A DNA stretch of 64,000 bases, from the NCBI GenBank assembly GCA_029747015.1, contig JAKOGI010000328.1, positions 557,501 through 621,500 of the forward strand. Direction: 5' to 3'. A model generated the notes under the pieces. It ran no database searches. It was not told the DNA's origin and saw nothing but the letters and a program-made list of their open reading frames with translations. Below are positions 33,395 through 46,625 of the stretch, one piece after another (positions within the stretch are counted from its first letter, which is position 1; the number at the start of each line of letters is the position of its first letter). This DNA is from Carnegiea gigantea. Taxonomy: Eukaryota; Streptophyta; Magnoliopsida; Caryophyllales; Cactaceae. Both the position numbers and the translations under genes were made by a program.

Positions 33395-34284
33395 AAATGA
33401 TAGACAATGATTTTTTTTTTTTGGGGGGGGGGGCATTGTTGTGTTTACCAGCCACTAATTTGCACAATGCACATATAGACCTCTTGGAGTCTAGGCATTG
33501 GTTAAGATCTAGTCTTCTCCAGACTCCAATTAATTTAGCCAAGTAGAAAAGTCAATAAATTCTAAATGCTTAAAATCTAATCTTCGTTTTTTCAACGAGG
33601 ATAAATGAAAATTTTATATAAGAAATTCCTCTTTGTAAATATATTCGTGATCTAATTAAGATCATTACTCGATGATAGATTGAAATTGATAGTTAAGTTA
33701 CCTGGATCCGTCTCCCAATTTGCGATTTCCACCTTCGAATACATATATCACATGTATCCTCTTTTAGCCATTCGCAATATCCATCAATTTTTATGCGCAA
33801 AACAAACAAAAACAAATAGATTACTATCTTAGGCATATATTTACTGCAATGTTCTTGTAACATACTGAAAACCAATCAAGAATGTCTATGCACTAAATAA
33901 CCATAAATCATAACATAAAATCATATCAACTGTCTTAGTTAAAATGTTGACTGTCATAAAAATTAATATAATAGATTCCAAATTTTAGTTTCACATGCAT
34001 TGATTCCTATATATAATTTCTGGTGTCTTTAAAAACTATTATACCACTAGAAGAGACTGTGAATTAAAGATGTCCGGCCGAAATAAGTATCGTACAGTTT
34101 GTCCAACATCCAATGATATGTATTGATTGATACATCCATTCAAATTCAATATAATTCCCTTTCCTTTCAACCAAAATCTAAAAAATGAAAAAAGAATGAA
34201 TTCCTATATGATTAATTCAAATTATTTTTCCTGCCCATAAAAAGTGGTAGTTGGGCCGTGGAATATTTAGTAGGATGGGCCACT
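33395..34284 (+). repeat. 890-bp tandem duplication, right copy, adjacent to ERCC1
   Basis: Directly abuts the left copy and ends 101 bp before the ERCC1 start codon, so the sequence that would normally form the proximal upstream region of ERCC1 is present twice. The right edge GGGCCACT is followed by GATTGGGCC, where the left copy continues into the next unit. Confidence 0.97.
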
Positions 34285-34385
34285 GATTGGGCCAGAATGT
34301 GAAAATGCGGACCTCTACTTTTGTTTCTCTCCTTTTCCCCCAATTTACCCGCAACCAACAGAACTCACACTGAAGCAGAGCGAAA

Positions 34386-37300
34386 ATGGAGGGAGAAACG
34401 CCCGCATCGTCATCTTCATCAAAATTAGGGCAAAATCAGACCCAGAAGAATTCAATGGTGATTGAAATTCCATCATATCAAGAAGTTCTGGAGAACAATC
34501 AATCCAAATCGAAGCCACCTTCTCTCTTCACTCCGTCTGAAACTTTCTCCCAAGCTTTCGCTTCTATCAAGAAATCCGAGTTCTACATTCCCCCTCCTAC
34601 TTTGAGCAGTACTCATTCATCGAATGCTACTTCTTCTCTCTCTTCTGCAGCGCCTTCTTCCTCCAGGTTGGTTTTCAATTGGTGAAGTGACAATTTAGGG
34701 TTTTGTTTTTGATGTTGAAATTGATTTTGGGGTTTTTTTCGATTAGGGAAGCTGGGGGCTCTTTTTCGACAGTGCCACCGTCGTCGTCGAGGACTGCTGT
34801 TCAGAGGAGTAATGCCATCCTTGTGAGCCACAGGCAGGTACTTCCCCTTTGTTTCCTTTTTGTTTGTTGACCTAATTTTTTGAAGAAGAATGCTGGGGTG
34901 ATGTAGCTTGTTAGGAAAAATGTTTTGATTATTATGTTCATGCTAAGTCTACTAAGTTAAGTTGTCTAGAAATGAATGGGATTTCTTAGTGCAGCAAATC
35001 TACTTTCTGTTCAGTTTATAATTCTGGTTATATTGAAAAGAAGGGTGAAGGAGGGAACGTAAGACCACTGTACCTCGAAAACCTTAGAATTGATCAAAAT
35101 ATTCCTGGAAACTATTTCAATGAGGGTACCTACACTGAAGGCACCATTTTGTGGAATTTCAAGTGTAATTCTAGAAAGCCAATTGACGAGCATTTTGTTA
35201 GTATTCGTTGTATAAGCTGCCTTAAACACTCTGATGCGCCCAAGAGCATTATGGGGAGCCGATATGAGAGAATAGTCACATTTGCACCATTCTCATGCAT
35301 TTTTTTCCAGGAATCCCAATTCCTCAAACAAATTTATAATGGCCATCATTTGGGGTTCTAGTGAGGCTATGACCACTCTACCTTTGAAACCTTTAGGACA
35401 TTGTAGTTACCTTGCTAATCAATTTGATTAGGGAAGTGACTTCACAGAAGGTTTGGATGCATTCTCAAAAACACCATATATGGTACTAAAGATGGCATAT
35501 GAGGACACTAATTTGTCTGAACTGTTCCTAGTACACTATTTATTGGTGATCACTTTTGCATTTGGTGACTTTAGATATATTGTTCCTCTCATCCAAAAAA
35601 ATTGTGCTTATTTGGCTTTATTTTGGGTTCAAAGAGTGGTATCCTCTTACGACTGAAACTTTGAAACACATATGACCTTCCAAATGTCCATGCAACGTAT
35701 CTTAATGAGTACAATGGTTATATGACACCTTCTTGTGAGATATCTATGTTTAATCTTGGAAAGCCCAATAAAGGGAGTTATTATATCATAGAATACGGAT
35801 AATTCTTTCAAGGGTGAACCTAAAATACTTGAGCTTCGTAAAAGAGGTCGATAAGGATACTAATGAAGCACATTACCATTTACATGTTAAGCTTCCTCGG
35901 CAAGTAATATGCCTTACGCCTTTTTTTTGGGGGTGGGTGGTTATTATATCATAGAATACCCATACTGCTTTCAAGGGTGAACATAAAATACTTGAGCTTC
36001 TTAAAAGAGGTCGGTGAGGATACCAATGAAGCACATTACTGCACCCTGCAGAAATGCAAAAATTGATATCATAGTGTCATACGATAGCCTAATCTATCAA
36101 GATTGGATTTAGAATAATGTAAGGTGTTAAGGGGCCTGCTGGGCTCTGACCCGTAGACATCTGAAACCTTTTATGACCTTCTCAATATTCACGTAAACAA
36201 TTTCAATGAGCTCAGTGGTTTCATTACCACTATCTAATATATTTTTAATCTTCATCTTTTAACATAGAAAAAAAAAATGGTTACAATGCCCACCAAACTA
36301 TCTAGACCAGAGCTCCTTTTCTTTTCTTTTTTTTTTTAAATGTAAAAAAATCCCTATCTAGAGTAGACCTTAGATATCTGAAGGAATTTGTTATTATGAC
36401 TTTTAAAAAGTCAGGGGCACTCACTCCCCATGACCCCTTATTGAACATTTTTCCTTCTATATGTACCTTGGCCCCTTCTTTTGGGGAGCCGTGGGTGTTG
36501 CCGGAGGGGGCAATGGGAGCACAATATCACCATTTGTTGACTTCTTTTTGGTATGTAGCATGATCTGAACACACCCTTCCCTCTTTATGGTGGGCAGACT
36601 CTTGCGCCTGAGTGGTTGATGAAACACTAGTTGCATTGTTCTTTAAAGGATTGTAGGCTTGCTGAACTTTCTCAAAATTAACCTCTGTATGGTAATCTAT
36701 ATCTGCAGAAGGGAAATCCTCTGCTCAAGCACATCAGAAATGTAAGGTGGAATTTTGCTGATGTTATTCCTGACTATGTTCTTGGGCAGAATTCTTGTGC
36801 TCTTTATCTAAGGTTGGTACAACTTCAATTTCTTTATTATTTTTAAATACCAGCATCTTATGTTCAGAGATATGCCTAGAAGTCTTAGATTCCTCCACAG
36901 CTGGGGAAGGATTGTTAAGAAGTGTTCCTTGTGGTGTTTTGCTTTGAAATGGGATGGCTTGTGCTTGCTGTTGCTTATTTCCGTCTCCCCTTGTAATTTA
37001 TTGGGTGTATACTCAAATCATATTGTTGCAATGAAGTTACCTCCTACTGGCATATAAGGTTATCTGTAATTTTTTCTTTTATGCTGCTGTTTTCTCGAAC
37101 TTTCAAAAAGCTTTCCGTTTCTGTTTTGTCTATATCAGTGGAAGGTGTGGCTGACTTGGTGTGTGACAATTGCACAAGAACAGATCAGAAAATGAGTGAA
37201 ATAATCCTATATTTCCCCAGGATCTTTTTTTTTGGGGGGGGGGTTGGGGCATCAGTTAGTTTCCAGTGGAATTGAAAATGTTGATGAAACCCTGACATTT

Positions 37301-38909
37301 ACCTTTGGATATGATGTTTTACAGTCTTCGCTACCACCTGCTTCATCCAGACTACCTTTACTATCGCATAAGGGAGCTACAGAAGAACTTCCGGCTTCGT
37401 GTGGTATTATGCCATGTTGATGTGGTGAGTCAGAGGAGTTACTCGTTGGGTCTTTGTAGTTTGGTTGGTTTGAGTGCATGGTAGCTGTGATAACCTCTTA
37501 TAAGCATTATTAATAAGTGTTTCAGGAGGATGTAGTCAAGCCTTTACTTGAAGTCACAAGAACAGCTTTGCTTCATGATTGCACGCTTCTATGTGGTTGG
37601 AGGTATATCATGCAGTTAATTTTTTTCACTTTTTGATTCCTTTTTGGGGTGGAAATATTATACAGCGAACATATGTTAGCAGTCATGCAATTATGTGGTC
37701 ATTTCATGTTTACTCCATTCCAATATTTTGACTGTATTTATCTCTCTTTTTTGGATTTTTGTACTTGCAAAATATTGTTTTAGCAAGTATTGTTTTAGCC
37801 TATTTGTCTGTGTGGTGGACCTTGGTGGACTTATAGGCTTTTTCTCTGCCGTGATTATCCTCCTGTTTTGGTCATTGGTGTGTTTCAGCTTGGAAGAGTG
37901 TGGCCGATACTTGGAAACTATAAAAGTTTATGAGAACAAGCCAGCAGATATTATTCAAGGTCATATGGACGCAGATTATTTATCAAGGGTATGTATCGTC
38001 TATGGCATTTCTCCAAGTCAATGATTAGCTGAGGTATATGGTGTATGTTTGTGGTGTGTCTGTTAATCATTTCCTCAGCATAAGAAGAATATTTCCCTAG
38101 TCTGGGAACAGTTGTGTGCTAACCTGAAGACTGTAAGTGGAACTTTTTGTTTGATGGCAGCTGAATCATGCTCTGACTGCAATTCGACATGTCAACAAAA
38201 CTGATGTAGTCACACTGGGCTCTACATTTGGGGTATGCAAACTTGCAAAGTGATGATTTTTCTTTTGACCCCCCATGTGTGCAATCAATTCTCTAATGCT
38301 GGTTGTGATTTACAGTCACTTTCGGGTATCATGGACGCTTCCATGGAGGATTTAGCTCGTTGCCCTGGCATTGGGGAGCGCAAGGTACCCTTGGGTTCTA
38401 TTATTTTTTAAGTTTTTCTTCCTGTCAATGCTGAACGCTAAATATTTTTAATGTTCAACTTTTTCAAAGCAATTGTAGCACGCATTCTTAGTTCTGAAGG
38501 TTGAAATTTCTTGGTGTACTTGAGCATCTAGATGCTTGTTGAAGTGCTTCCTTGTTTTTCTAACATGTCCCCAACTTTTACGCCTGAATCAAAGGTGAAA
38601 CGTCTGTATGACACCTTCCATGAACCCTTCAAACGTGTGATGCCTAGCCGTGCTCCAGTTCCTGAAGCTCCCACTCAAAGTGATCCCAGTACAAGCTCCT
38701 TGGCAACCAAAGCACCAACTGATGAGAAGGAAAGGCAAGATACAAGCAAACGCCCGAAAAAAGAGCCTGAAGTGACTATTAAATCAGCATTATCCGAAGC
38801 TTTTGCAAAATATTCAGATAAGCGTGGTAAGAAAAGCTCTCAATCAGGACAGGGAAGCAGTGAATGCTCTAATGTGCAACCAGAACTAGAACCTGATATA
38901 CAAACTTGA
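34386..38909 (+). CDS. ERCC1 (RAD10 homologue), DNA excision repair endonuclease subunit, 9 exons, 402 aa
   Basis: ERCC1 pairs with XPF (UVH1 in plants) to cut DNA 5' of lesions in nucleotide excision repair, and acts in recombination and crosslink repair; nuclear. Exons: 34386-34666, 34747-34837, 36709-36812, 37325-37424, 37526-37602, 37889-37988, 38161-38232, 38316-38384, 38595-38909. All introns are GT-AG and phases join without a break. The N-terminus has [11 protein letters not shown] (26-36) and a Ser-rich linker. The nuclease-like core runs from [20 protein letters not shown] through [35 protein letters not shown] and [15 protein letters not shown]. The helix-hairpin-helix is [20 protein letters not shown] (about 285-304). 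A Lys/Ser-rich tail of about 100 residues is typical of plant ERCC1 (Arabidopsis about 410 aa). Intron 2 (34838-36708) is by far the longest and holds an imperfect 163-bp repeat (35781 and 35944). Identity is secure; exon 9's acceptor (38594) is the least certain edge. Confidence 0.96.
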
Positions 38910-41128
38910 AGTTAGTGCAGCGGAAACCAACTCTTGTGAATTTGGCTGGCTGCTAAAGAGTTCCCTGTACTAATGTCTCTTGAGCTGGTATTTCCAGTTA
39001 TTTCTTCGGTCTCCTTCCTTTTTTGTTCTGAGTGTGTCTACTTGACGGCCTTCCATGTTGATGCACATGGCAGGACATCATTAGGTAGACATGAGGGAGA
39101 TGTTAGAGGGATTTCATGTTAGGGTGCCCTTTTGGAGTGTGGACGTAGATATTTAAACTACAAGAGGGAACTTCGTAATTAGTTTTGCTTCCCCTCTTTT
39201 TTTTTTTTTTTTTTTTGGGTCTCAAACTTATGTCAATATGTAGATATGTGTCCCTGCATGACAACAATGAAAACCATCATGTGTTCCTCTTGTATTATTT
39301 TTGCAATATTTTAATTTGAATTAAAAGTTAATTTTCAAAGGTCAAAAAATAAGTATAAATTTGAAGAAAATAAATAAAGAAAACGTAGAAATGTAGAATC
39401 TGAAAGTAAACAATAAGACCTCACGATTGACGATACAGCCATGTCCGCCCCACTGACAAAACGGGATATGTTCAAATTTTGTAGGCAGTACAATCCATAA
39501 AACGAAACCAGTACAAATAATTAACACAGCACATACAATTCCGCTTTATAAGCCTTTCTTGTAGGATTGTGGATTTGCATGATTGACGATGTGAAAAAAG
39601 AGACAATCGAGGAAAGATGAACAAATGAAAGACAAAATCTTTACCCCTAAACTTTTGCTATTATTATTCTTCTTCTTTCCACTTTTACCTTCTTTAATCC
39701 ATTTTCATGGGGTTCATAGCCAAAGATATCTTCTTTTGAAGATGCCTGGAGGCAAAAACAAGCAAAAGTAAGTTTGTGTGTTTTTTTTTTTTTTTTTGAA
39801 GGGAAAAAAAACGAAAATAAATACAAGCAAAAGAGTAAAGGTGAATGTTTCCTGTAGAAAGAAGCTAGGTGAAGTATGCATGGCAATAAAAGAAGAGAAA
39901 GCAACATTGGGATCTCCAAAGGCTGCCTACGATTGGGACTTCATTGAGATTATGAAACTTTGTTATATGAATGCCAAACCAAACTTCACATGAAGCAGGG
40001 GAATTGGACCATTCATGGTAGTAACTTCTGCTCTTCTTGTCAGCTGTACATCATCTACGATTTTTCTTTTACATTTATCTAATATTTTAAATTTGTGGGT
40101 GGATAACTATGCTATAGACTTTTTTTTAATGTAAGTCTTTTTGTAAGTTTATCCATTTCACTGTATTATTTACATGTCCTTAAACAAAAATCTAGTATAA
40201 TATCTAGATTTATTCAACAAACAACAAATTTTCAATGTAAGTCACATTCTTATAAGATTTAAAAATATTTATGCATAATTAACATAAATAAGTAACGATC
40301 TTACTCGACAAATATTTATGCAACTCCATCTTAAAAAAAATAAATAAATAACCTGGAAAGCTGTCTATGAAAGTGAAATTTGTGGGTCATCAGGTTCACG
40401 TTGTGCTGGGTGAGCCCGTGAGTGGTACTTTTCCTTTGTTCAGAGTGTTGCGTTCCAACTTTAGTCTCGTGTCATGTGCAGTGCAACACAAGGGCTCGTT
40501 TTTTTAGTGAGTTTGACCGTCAACAAAGCCTTGCTTTGCTCCTTTTCTGTGATTTCAACTTTTCTGCAAAGGCAAATATGTAGCCATGCTTTGTAAAATC
40601 TTCCTAGGCTTTGGAATGATGATATAAAATTGAATTATCACATGTCCTTAAGTTTTGACCTGTATTGGATCATTTATTCTTTGCATCACATATTTATTTA
40701 ATTAAAAATTTATCTTCTATAACGTAAATTCACATTATAAAAAAATTTTGAGATATGAAAAACATATAAAATGAGATCATATAAAAATGACTTCATAAAT
40801 TATTTTCACATATTAATCAAGCCTTATACCACGTTATCAAAGTTCATATATTTTTAGTGAAAGAAAAGTCTTATCTTTACCTTAATATCATGAACAATTG
40901 AACATATAAGTTAAATTCATATATGTTGCGACATATTATTTTCAAATGACAAATTATATCTGTCACTAATAAATGTAGTTAATTTTATCATTTGTCATCG
41001 AAATAATGTGAATGGTACATCATGAAGCAAGTCAATGAGGATATGTAATCCCTGGAGTGCTGGTTTCCCCTGTTCATTCAGTTCAACCTTTAACATTAAA
41101 ATAACTCAGTTGAAAGGCTCCTGTCAGC
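38910..41128. other. 3' UTR of ERCC1 and intergenic DNA
   Basis: The 3' UTR probably runs to about 39330. On the - strand, 39750-39647 reads ASSKEDIFGYEPHENGLKKVKVERRR after a good acceptor (TTTTTGCCTCCAG), which could be a terminal exon, but no matching upstream exon is recognised. The rest is AT-rich. Confidence 0.45.
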
Positions 41129-41200
41129 GCGTTTGTAGTCCAACGGTTAGGATAATTGCCTTCCAAGTAATAGACCCGGGTTCGACGCCCGGTAAACGCA
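41129..41200 (+). tRNA. tRNA-Gly(TCC)
   Basis: A 72-nt cloverleaf: acceptor GCGTTTG/TAAACGC with discriminator A, D arm GTCC/GGAT, anticodon stem ATTGC/GTAAT with loop CTTCCAA (anticodon TCC, reading GGA), and T arm CCGGG-TTCGACG-CCCGG. The internal promoters are perfect: box A TAGTCCAACGG (41136-41146) and box B GGTTCGACGCC. T-runs at 41210-41213 and 41216-41220 can serve as the polymerase III terminator. CCA is not encoded, as expected for a nuclear gene. No intron. Confidence 0.97.
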
Positions 41201-44200
41201 AAACCTTCATTTTGGTTTTTGACATCCAATATTTTAATTTTAATTAATGGAGAAAAAATATCTAACAATCCCCTCTTTATTTAATTTACTTGAAATTAGT
41301 AATTTTGATTTTAATATCCTAGCTAGTTCCTTACTTGAGATGGTGGCTAGGCTTGTCATTTTCCAGGGGAACCGTCCAGAGTGGGTCGGAGAGAGTTGAA
41401 CTGTTGAAGTCATAGGAGAGTTGTTGAGTGACAGAAACATGTTTTCACAGGCACCGCAGATGAACAAAGAAAGGACAGCAGCTGAAGTTTTGACAAGAGC
41501 AGAGCAGAGCCGAGCAGCTGTAAAAGTATGATTTTGGTGTCAATTCACGCACGACTTTTGTGCTGTTCGCTTTGACTCTCTGCCCATGTCTCCATTCTAC
41601 ATTATATGTAGTACTACTTCTGAGTTCTGTCATTTGCCTTTTGCAAATTCAGAATTAAAAATGCAAGAGTCTCCGGTTAAGGCTTAATATAGAGTGGGAC
41701 AAATTTTTATGCAACAATAATATTTTGCAGTCCTGTACTTTTTGATATAGTTTGATTTTCATGATATAGGGGTACGCTGGTAAATACCTTTGGTCCAAAT
41801 TTGGATAGTTGAAAAGGTAACTTTAGATTATTTTTTACACCGCGGATTGTACGGATTAAAGTAAAATGTCTATCTGAATTTTCTCTGCTCTGATTCTGTG
41901 AAATAATAGGTTGTCTATGATTTTTAAAGTTAGGATCGATCGGAGCCAGTTTCTCTATAATTTTACAATTTAGGGATAAGACTGACATCGTATCCCCCAC
42001 CACAAATTTTTGGGGTATTGAATTTGGATTTAGGATTTAGTAAATGCTTGAATTCAAAGACTGTCATAGAATTTGATTGAAAAAACCGGCATCAATTCGA
42101 CCAAATTTTTTTTCTTTTTTTTTAAAAAGCATTTTGAAAAATAAAGTTACTTTCGGAGGTTAACAATAAATGTCTTGTTACAGGACATCTTTTAAGTATA
42201 TTGTTTGGGTTTAAAAATTATATTATCATGCAGTAATTTTTTTTTAAAAAAAAGGTATGATTGAATAATAAAAGGATATTAGAACTTATCAATTATATGA
42301 ATCATCTTTTTATCCATATTTTTTATAATTATAAAATTACTCATATGATGCATTTTTGCAGATAGAATTGATCCGATTATGGTGCCATTTTGTATACATC
42401 AGTGGCCAGCGTAGCCACCAAATACTAAAACTTTACAATTCATAATTAATCTTGACTACTAAAAATCTGTTGATTTAAGACTATATAACATCTTAATTTT
42501 AATGAAAATAAGATATTAAAAAGGTATTTTGCTACAAGATATATACAATCACCTTCATATTAAAGTGGGTTTTTAGTTTGTAATTTTTTATAGTATTTTA
42601 TTGGTCTATAAGAGATATGTTAGAGGAGACTTGATACATTGGAATAATTAATTTATCATTTAATTATAGTTATTTACCTCTTTTGGAACTTTATCAATGA
42701 TTAAAAAGAAAGGGGAAAAAAAAGGCTAGCCAATAAGTTAAACTAATATGGTAAGTTGAATTGGATTAAATTCATATATCAAATTGAACAAATTAATAAC
42801 CCATGAACTTTGCCTCCACCTGAACTCATTACTTTTAATCAGTAGAACCAAAGCAATTCAGACAAAACTATTCAGTTTGCTGAACAATTTCTTATACAAT
42901 TTGTCCTTTTCTTTTAGCATAGTTTGGAACATCTAATCTTTATGACAAGAAAAGCACTAGAATTCTATAGACTAGCATGAATGGAACCAGGAGGGCTAAG
43001 GCCAACTTGTACAATGGAGGTTGAATAAACTTGAAGTAATTAATTTAACCAAATAATGAAGATTAGAATATCTTAAGGCACTAATCCCAATAAATTACAT
43101 GATTTCCCCTTAAATTATATTATCCCTTCTTTACCTAAGCTACTCATAGTGTACATTAAGCATTATTCACCATACTAATTCCCCTTTGTGAGATGGGATT
43201 AGGATTATTAAACAAATTAAGCGCCAAGGAAGAAAACTAGTAAGCTACCTACCTATACTGTGGCCTGTTTAGTTACGTGCACGTTTGCAATAATTCATTT
43301 TTCCATTTATTTGCATTCACGCCTTCGTACTATCTACTGCCATGTCCCGTGAATGGCACTATGATAGTATTCAATGTGTTTTTTTAAAAAAAAAAAAATT
43401 ATGTAGCATTTGCTAGGTCCCCATAGTATATATGGTTAGCTTGCATTAAAGGGTGAAATTAAAGAAGATATAGATCGAATTGGGAAGACTAATGGAAGGA
43501 TAACTCGCAAGAGAAGCAAGTATATGTCAACGAGATATGATGCTTCTTATAATTTACCTCAAAGAAAGGGCATCCGTACCTCTTGCAACTAGAATCCAAA
43601 ACGCTGAGGGCACTCTTAAAGAAGTATCCATTGAAAATATCCCGTGGTTACTTGTAACTCATTTCTTGATACAGTGTTGAGTATGTTAGTGCCAATAAGT
43701 TCAGTTAGCAAAATTTTTAAATATTATTACTACGGCTCCAGGTCAAATGTGCATATTAACATTTGCACCTATATATTCTTACATCGAAAGAGAGGGGGGG
43801 AACCCATTGAAATAAAACAACGTTTCATCTAATATTTTACTCAACAATAACAATAGCAATAATTTTTGGTGTGAAGGGTCTGATTTAGTATCTTACTCGT
43901 TTATATGATTTTTGCAGATTACATATTGATATTCCTATATCCAACTTGAATCGAATTTTATTTACACTAAAAGCATGCTCTTTTTGACATATGAGAATTA
44001 CTTATTGTTGTTTATTACTGAAATATGGTGAAGTGTACTGAAAGTTCTGAAACATGCTTAATTATGCTGAAATATGTCAAATAGTTGAAGAAAATATAAC
44101 TAGAAATTTTCAGTAAGTACTTAACAGTACTAGATTAAGCCGAACTTTGATAAATGATGTTGAATTGCTGAAAGTTGCTGAATTGTACTGAAAATTGCTG

Positions 44201-44934
44201 AATGTTGATGACAAATACTTGTAATAAGTTGCAAAGAGTCTGCCCTAAATTTTATTTGTTTGTTTTCAAATTTGATTTATGTAAGTGACTAGTACAATAG
44301 TGTACAATGCGTATTCATTATACAGGGGTTTGTAACCATTCTTTTGTTCAGTTTTTTTTTCCCAAATAAACAGTGTCTGTAATAAATTATAATAAGATTC
44401 TTCACTAGGAAAGCCAACCCTGAAAAAGTAATCCAGGTTTTAATTAATCCCAAGTCCCAAGTCAAGAGCTTGACTTCGCTGCCTAATTTCGGTCCCCCAG
44501 GCAGGAAAATGCAATTGTTCAATACTTTGTATTAATATAAATTATTTGCTATCTGACACCCTCAAAAATTACCCAGGAAAAAAAAAAAAAAAAGAGCCCT
44601 TACCAGGAACTTATTTGTTTTGACTCCCACCGCTTGACCATAAGAAATGTAATCCTGGATTACAGTGAGATTACTGATAATCTTGACTGCCAAAGTACGA
44701 TTTAGTATGATGATTGATTACATAAAGGCATCGCATTACTGTGACACCATGTGCGTTTGGATTTGTTTAATCAGTACAATTATGTTAAATGTCAAAGACG
44801 TATTTTTTTTTTTGGGGGGGCAATTAATATGTTACAAAGATTCCATCATAATTTATGCAAATAAAATGCTTTGTACACATTCGTGTCCAGATTGGTAGTT
44901 GATCAAGGACAATGTACATTAAGGTGTTATTATG
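41201..44934. other. Intergenic, no gene supported
   Basis: 41463-41532 contains a short frame (MNKERTAAEVLTRAEQSRA) that ends at a stop overlapping a possible donor, without a recognised continuation. Poly(A)/poly(T) tracts are common. A decayed repeat rich in GCTGAA/TTGCTGAAT words at about 43985-44245 is homologous to 56920-57175. No complete gene is seen. Confidence 0.5.
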
Positions 44935-45848
44935 GCTTTATTTGGCAAATAACTGTTAACTGGTAACTGTTTGTATTAGTTATTAACTGTTAGCTTTTTG
45001 AATTAGTTGTTTCTATTAGTTGTTTAAATAAGCTATTTTTAATAAAGTTAACTGTTTTTAGATTCGTAATTGACGAAGGACAATGTACATAAGGTGTTAT
45101 TAGTAGTTGGCCAACAACTGTTGGCTGTTTTTAGATTCATAATTGACCAAGGATAATGTACATTAAGGTGTTATTATGGCTTTGTTCGACAAATAATTGT
45201 TAGCTGTTAACTGTTTGTATTAGTTATTAACTATTAGTTGTTTGAATTGGTTGTTTCTATTAGTTGTTTAAATAAGTTGTTTTTACCAAAGTTGCTAACT
45301 GTTTTTAGATTCGTAATTGACCAAGGGCAATGTACATTAAGGTGTTATTAACAGTTAGCAAACAACTGTTAGCTGTTTCTAGATTCGTAATTGACCAAAG
45401 ACAATGCACATTAAGGTGTTATTATGGCTTTCTTTGGCAAACATCTGTTAGTTGTTAACTGTTTGTATTAGCTATTAACGAATTGACCAAAGATAATGTA
45501 CATTAAGGTGTTATTATGGCTTTGTTTGGCAAACATCTGTTAGTTGTTAACTGTTTGTATTAGCTATTAACTGTTTGCTGTTTGAATTAGTTGTTTCTAT
45601 TAGTTGTTTGAATAAGTTATTTTTAACAAAGTTGTGAGACAAAAAAGTAAATTTTTCAAAAAGTTAGTCCAAAAAGCTAATCAAATTAGCTTTCCAAATT
45701 AGCTTTTTGGACCCATCCAAAAAGTTATTCGATCAGATACCGAAATTAGCTTTTTTACTATATCAAACAGCTAATTTTTTTTGTCCGAAAAGATCTTTTT
45801 AGCCAAAAAACTTTGGCCAAAAAAAATAGCTGCTTACCAAACACCCCT
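44935..45848. mobile_element. Rearranged MITE of the TTTGGCAAACAGCT family with amplified left end
   Basis: The right end (GCTGCTTACCAAACACCCC) is single, but the left end TTTGGCAAAYAnCTGTTA occurs several times. Its preceding sequence, GACCAAGGACAATGTACATTAAGGTGTTATTA, occurs six times (about 44910, 45073, 45147, 45321, 45384 and 45484). The array is therefore made of repeated flank-plus-left-end units followed by one complete element. Confidence 0.75.
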
Positions 45849-46380
45849 TATGCTTATGTTTAAGTTTAATTTCACCCTCTTTGCTTATATGTTTAGCTAT
45901 ATTAAGGTGTGATGGAAAGGGGATAGAGGGACATAACACATCTTAACATCTCGTGGTTTGACATATATTATTTAAGGTAAGATCTTTTTTTTTGGTGGAA
46001 GGGGGTGGTGGACATGGAAGAGGTGTAAAGATTAGTGTATGTAATATTTGAATCCAAGTTTTCTAATAATAACTGTCAGATTTTTTATCAGTATTTTTAC
46101 TAAGATCTTGTGTCTTATTCCTATGAATAAAAAAAATTTATGTTAGAACAGTTTTACCCTCTATAAAGTATTAGATAGCTCGATTCTAACTGAGATATGA
46201 TTAAATACAAAAGGTCAAAATTTAATTATTTCTTTATCTTTCATGTCCTTACATGAAAACAAGATGTGGCAATAGTAATGGATGCTTCCACATAAAGTCC
46301 ACATTTTTAAGGGTCACATATGTAGTTGAAAATATCAGGAAATTTTTACTTTGCATAGCCAATTGTTTTTATCCTACTAA
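45849..46380. other. Intergenic, no gene seen
   Basis: AT-rich, with a T/G tract near 45985 (TTTTTTTTTGGTGG). Nothing recognisable. Confidence 0.55.
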
Positions 46381-46625
46381 GGCCCTGTTCTTTTCATGGA
46401 TCAATTTTAAAATACCAACGTTAATTCACTTTAATGCAGTTCAATCTACTTTAACTCACTTCAACTTATTTTAACCTATTTCATTTTACTTCAACCCACT
46501 TTTCATATTTTAATTAAGTTTAATTTATCATATAAAAATTTAATCTTTTTTAACTTACTTTAACTCACTTCAATCAACTTTAACTTTTTACTCATCATAA
46601 TTTACATATGAAAAGAACATGTTCT
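46381..46625. mobile_element. MITE of the CTGTTCTTTT family (copy 5)
   Basis: Starts GGCCCTGTTCTTTTCATGG and ends CATATGAAAAGAACATGTTC, inverted, with the usual CAACTTACTTTAACYYA interior. Confidence 0.8.

Noticed and set aside
32803..33875. Two identical 60-codon frames as a gene pair
   Set aside because: They are identical only because the 890-bp segment is duplicated; no family features and no start context.
38532..38909. A separate 125-aa gene
   Set aside because: Its 3' part from 38595 is the last exon of ERCC1 ([15 protein letters not shown] continues the helix-hairpin-helix); the first 21 codons are intron.
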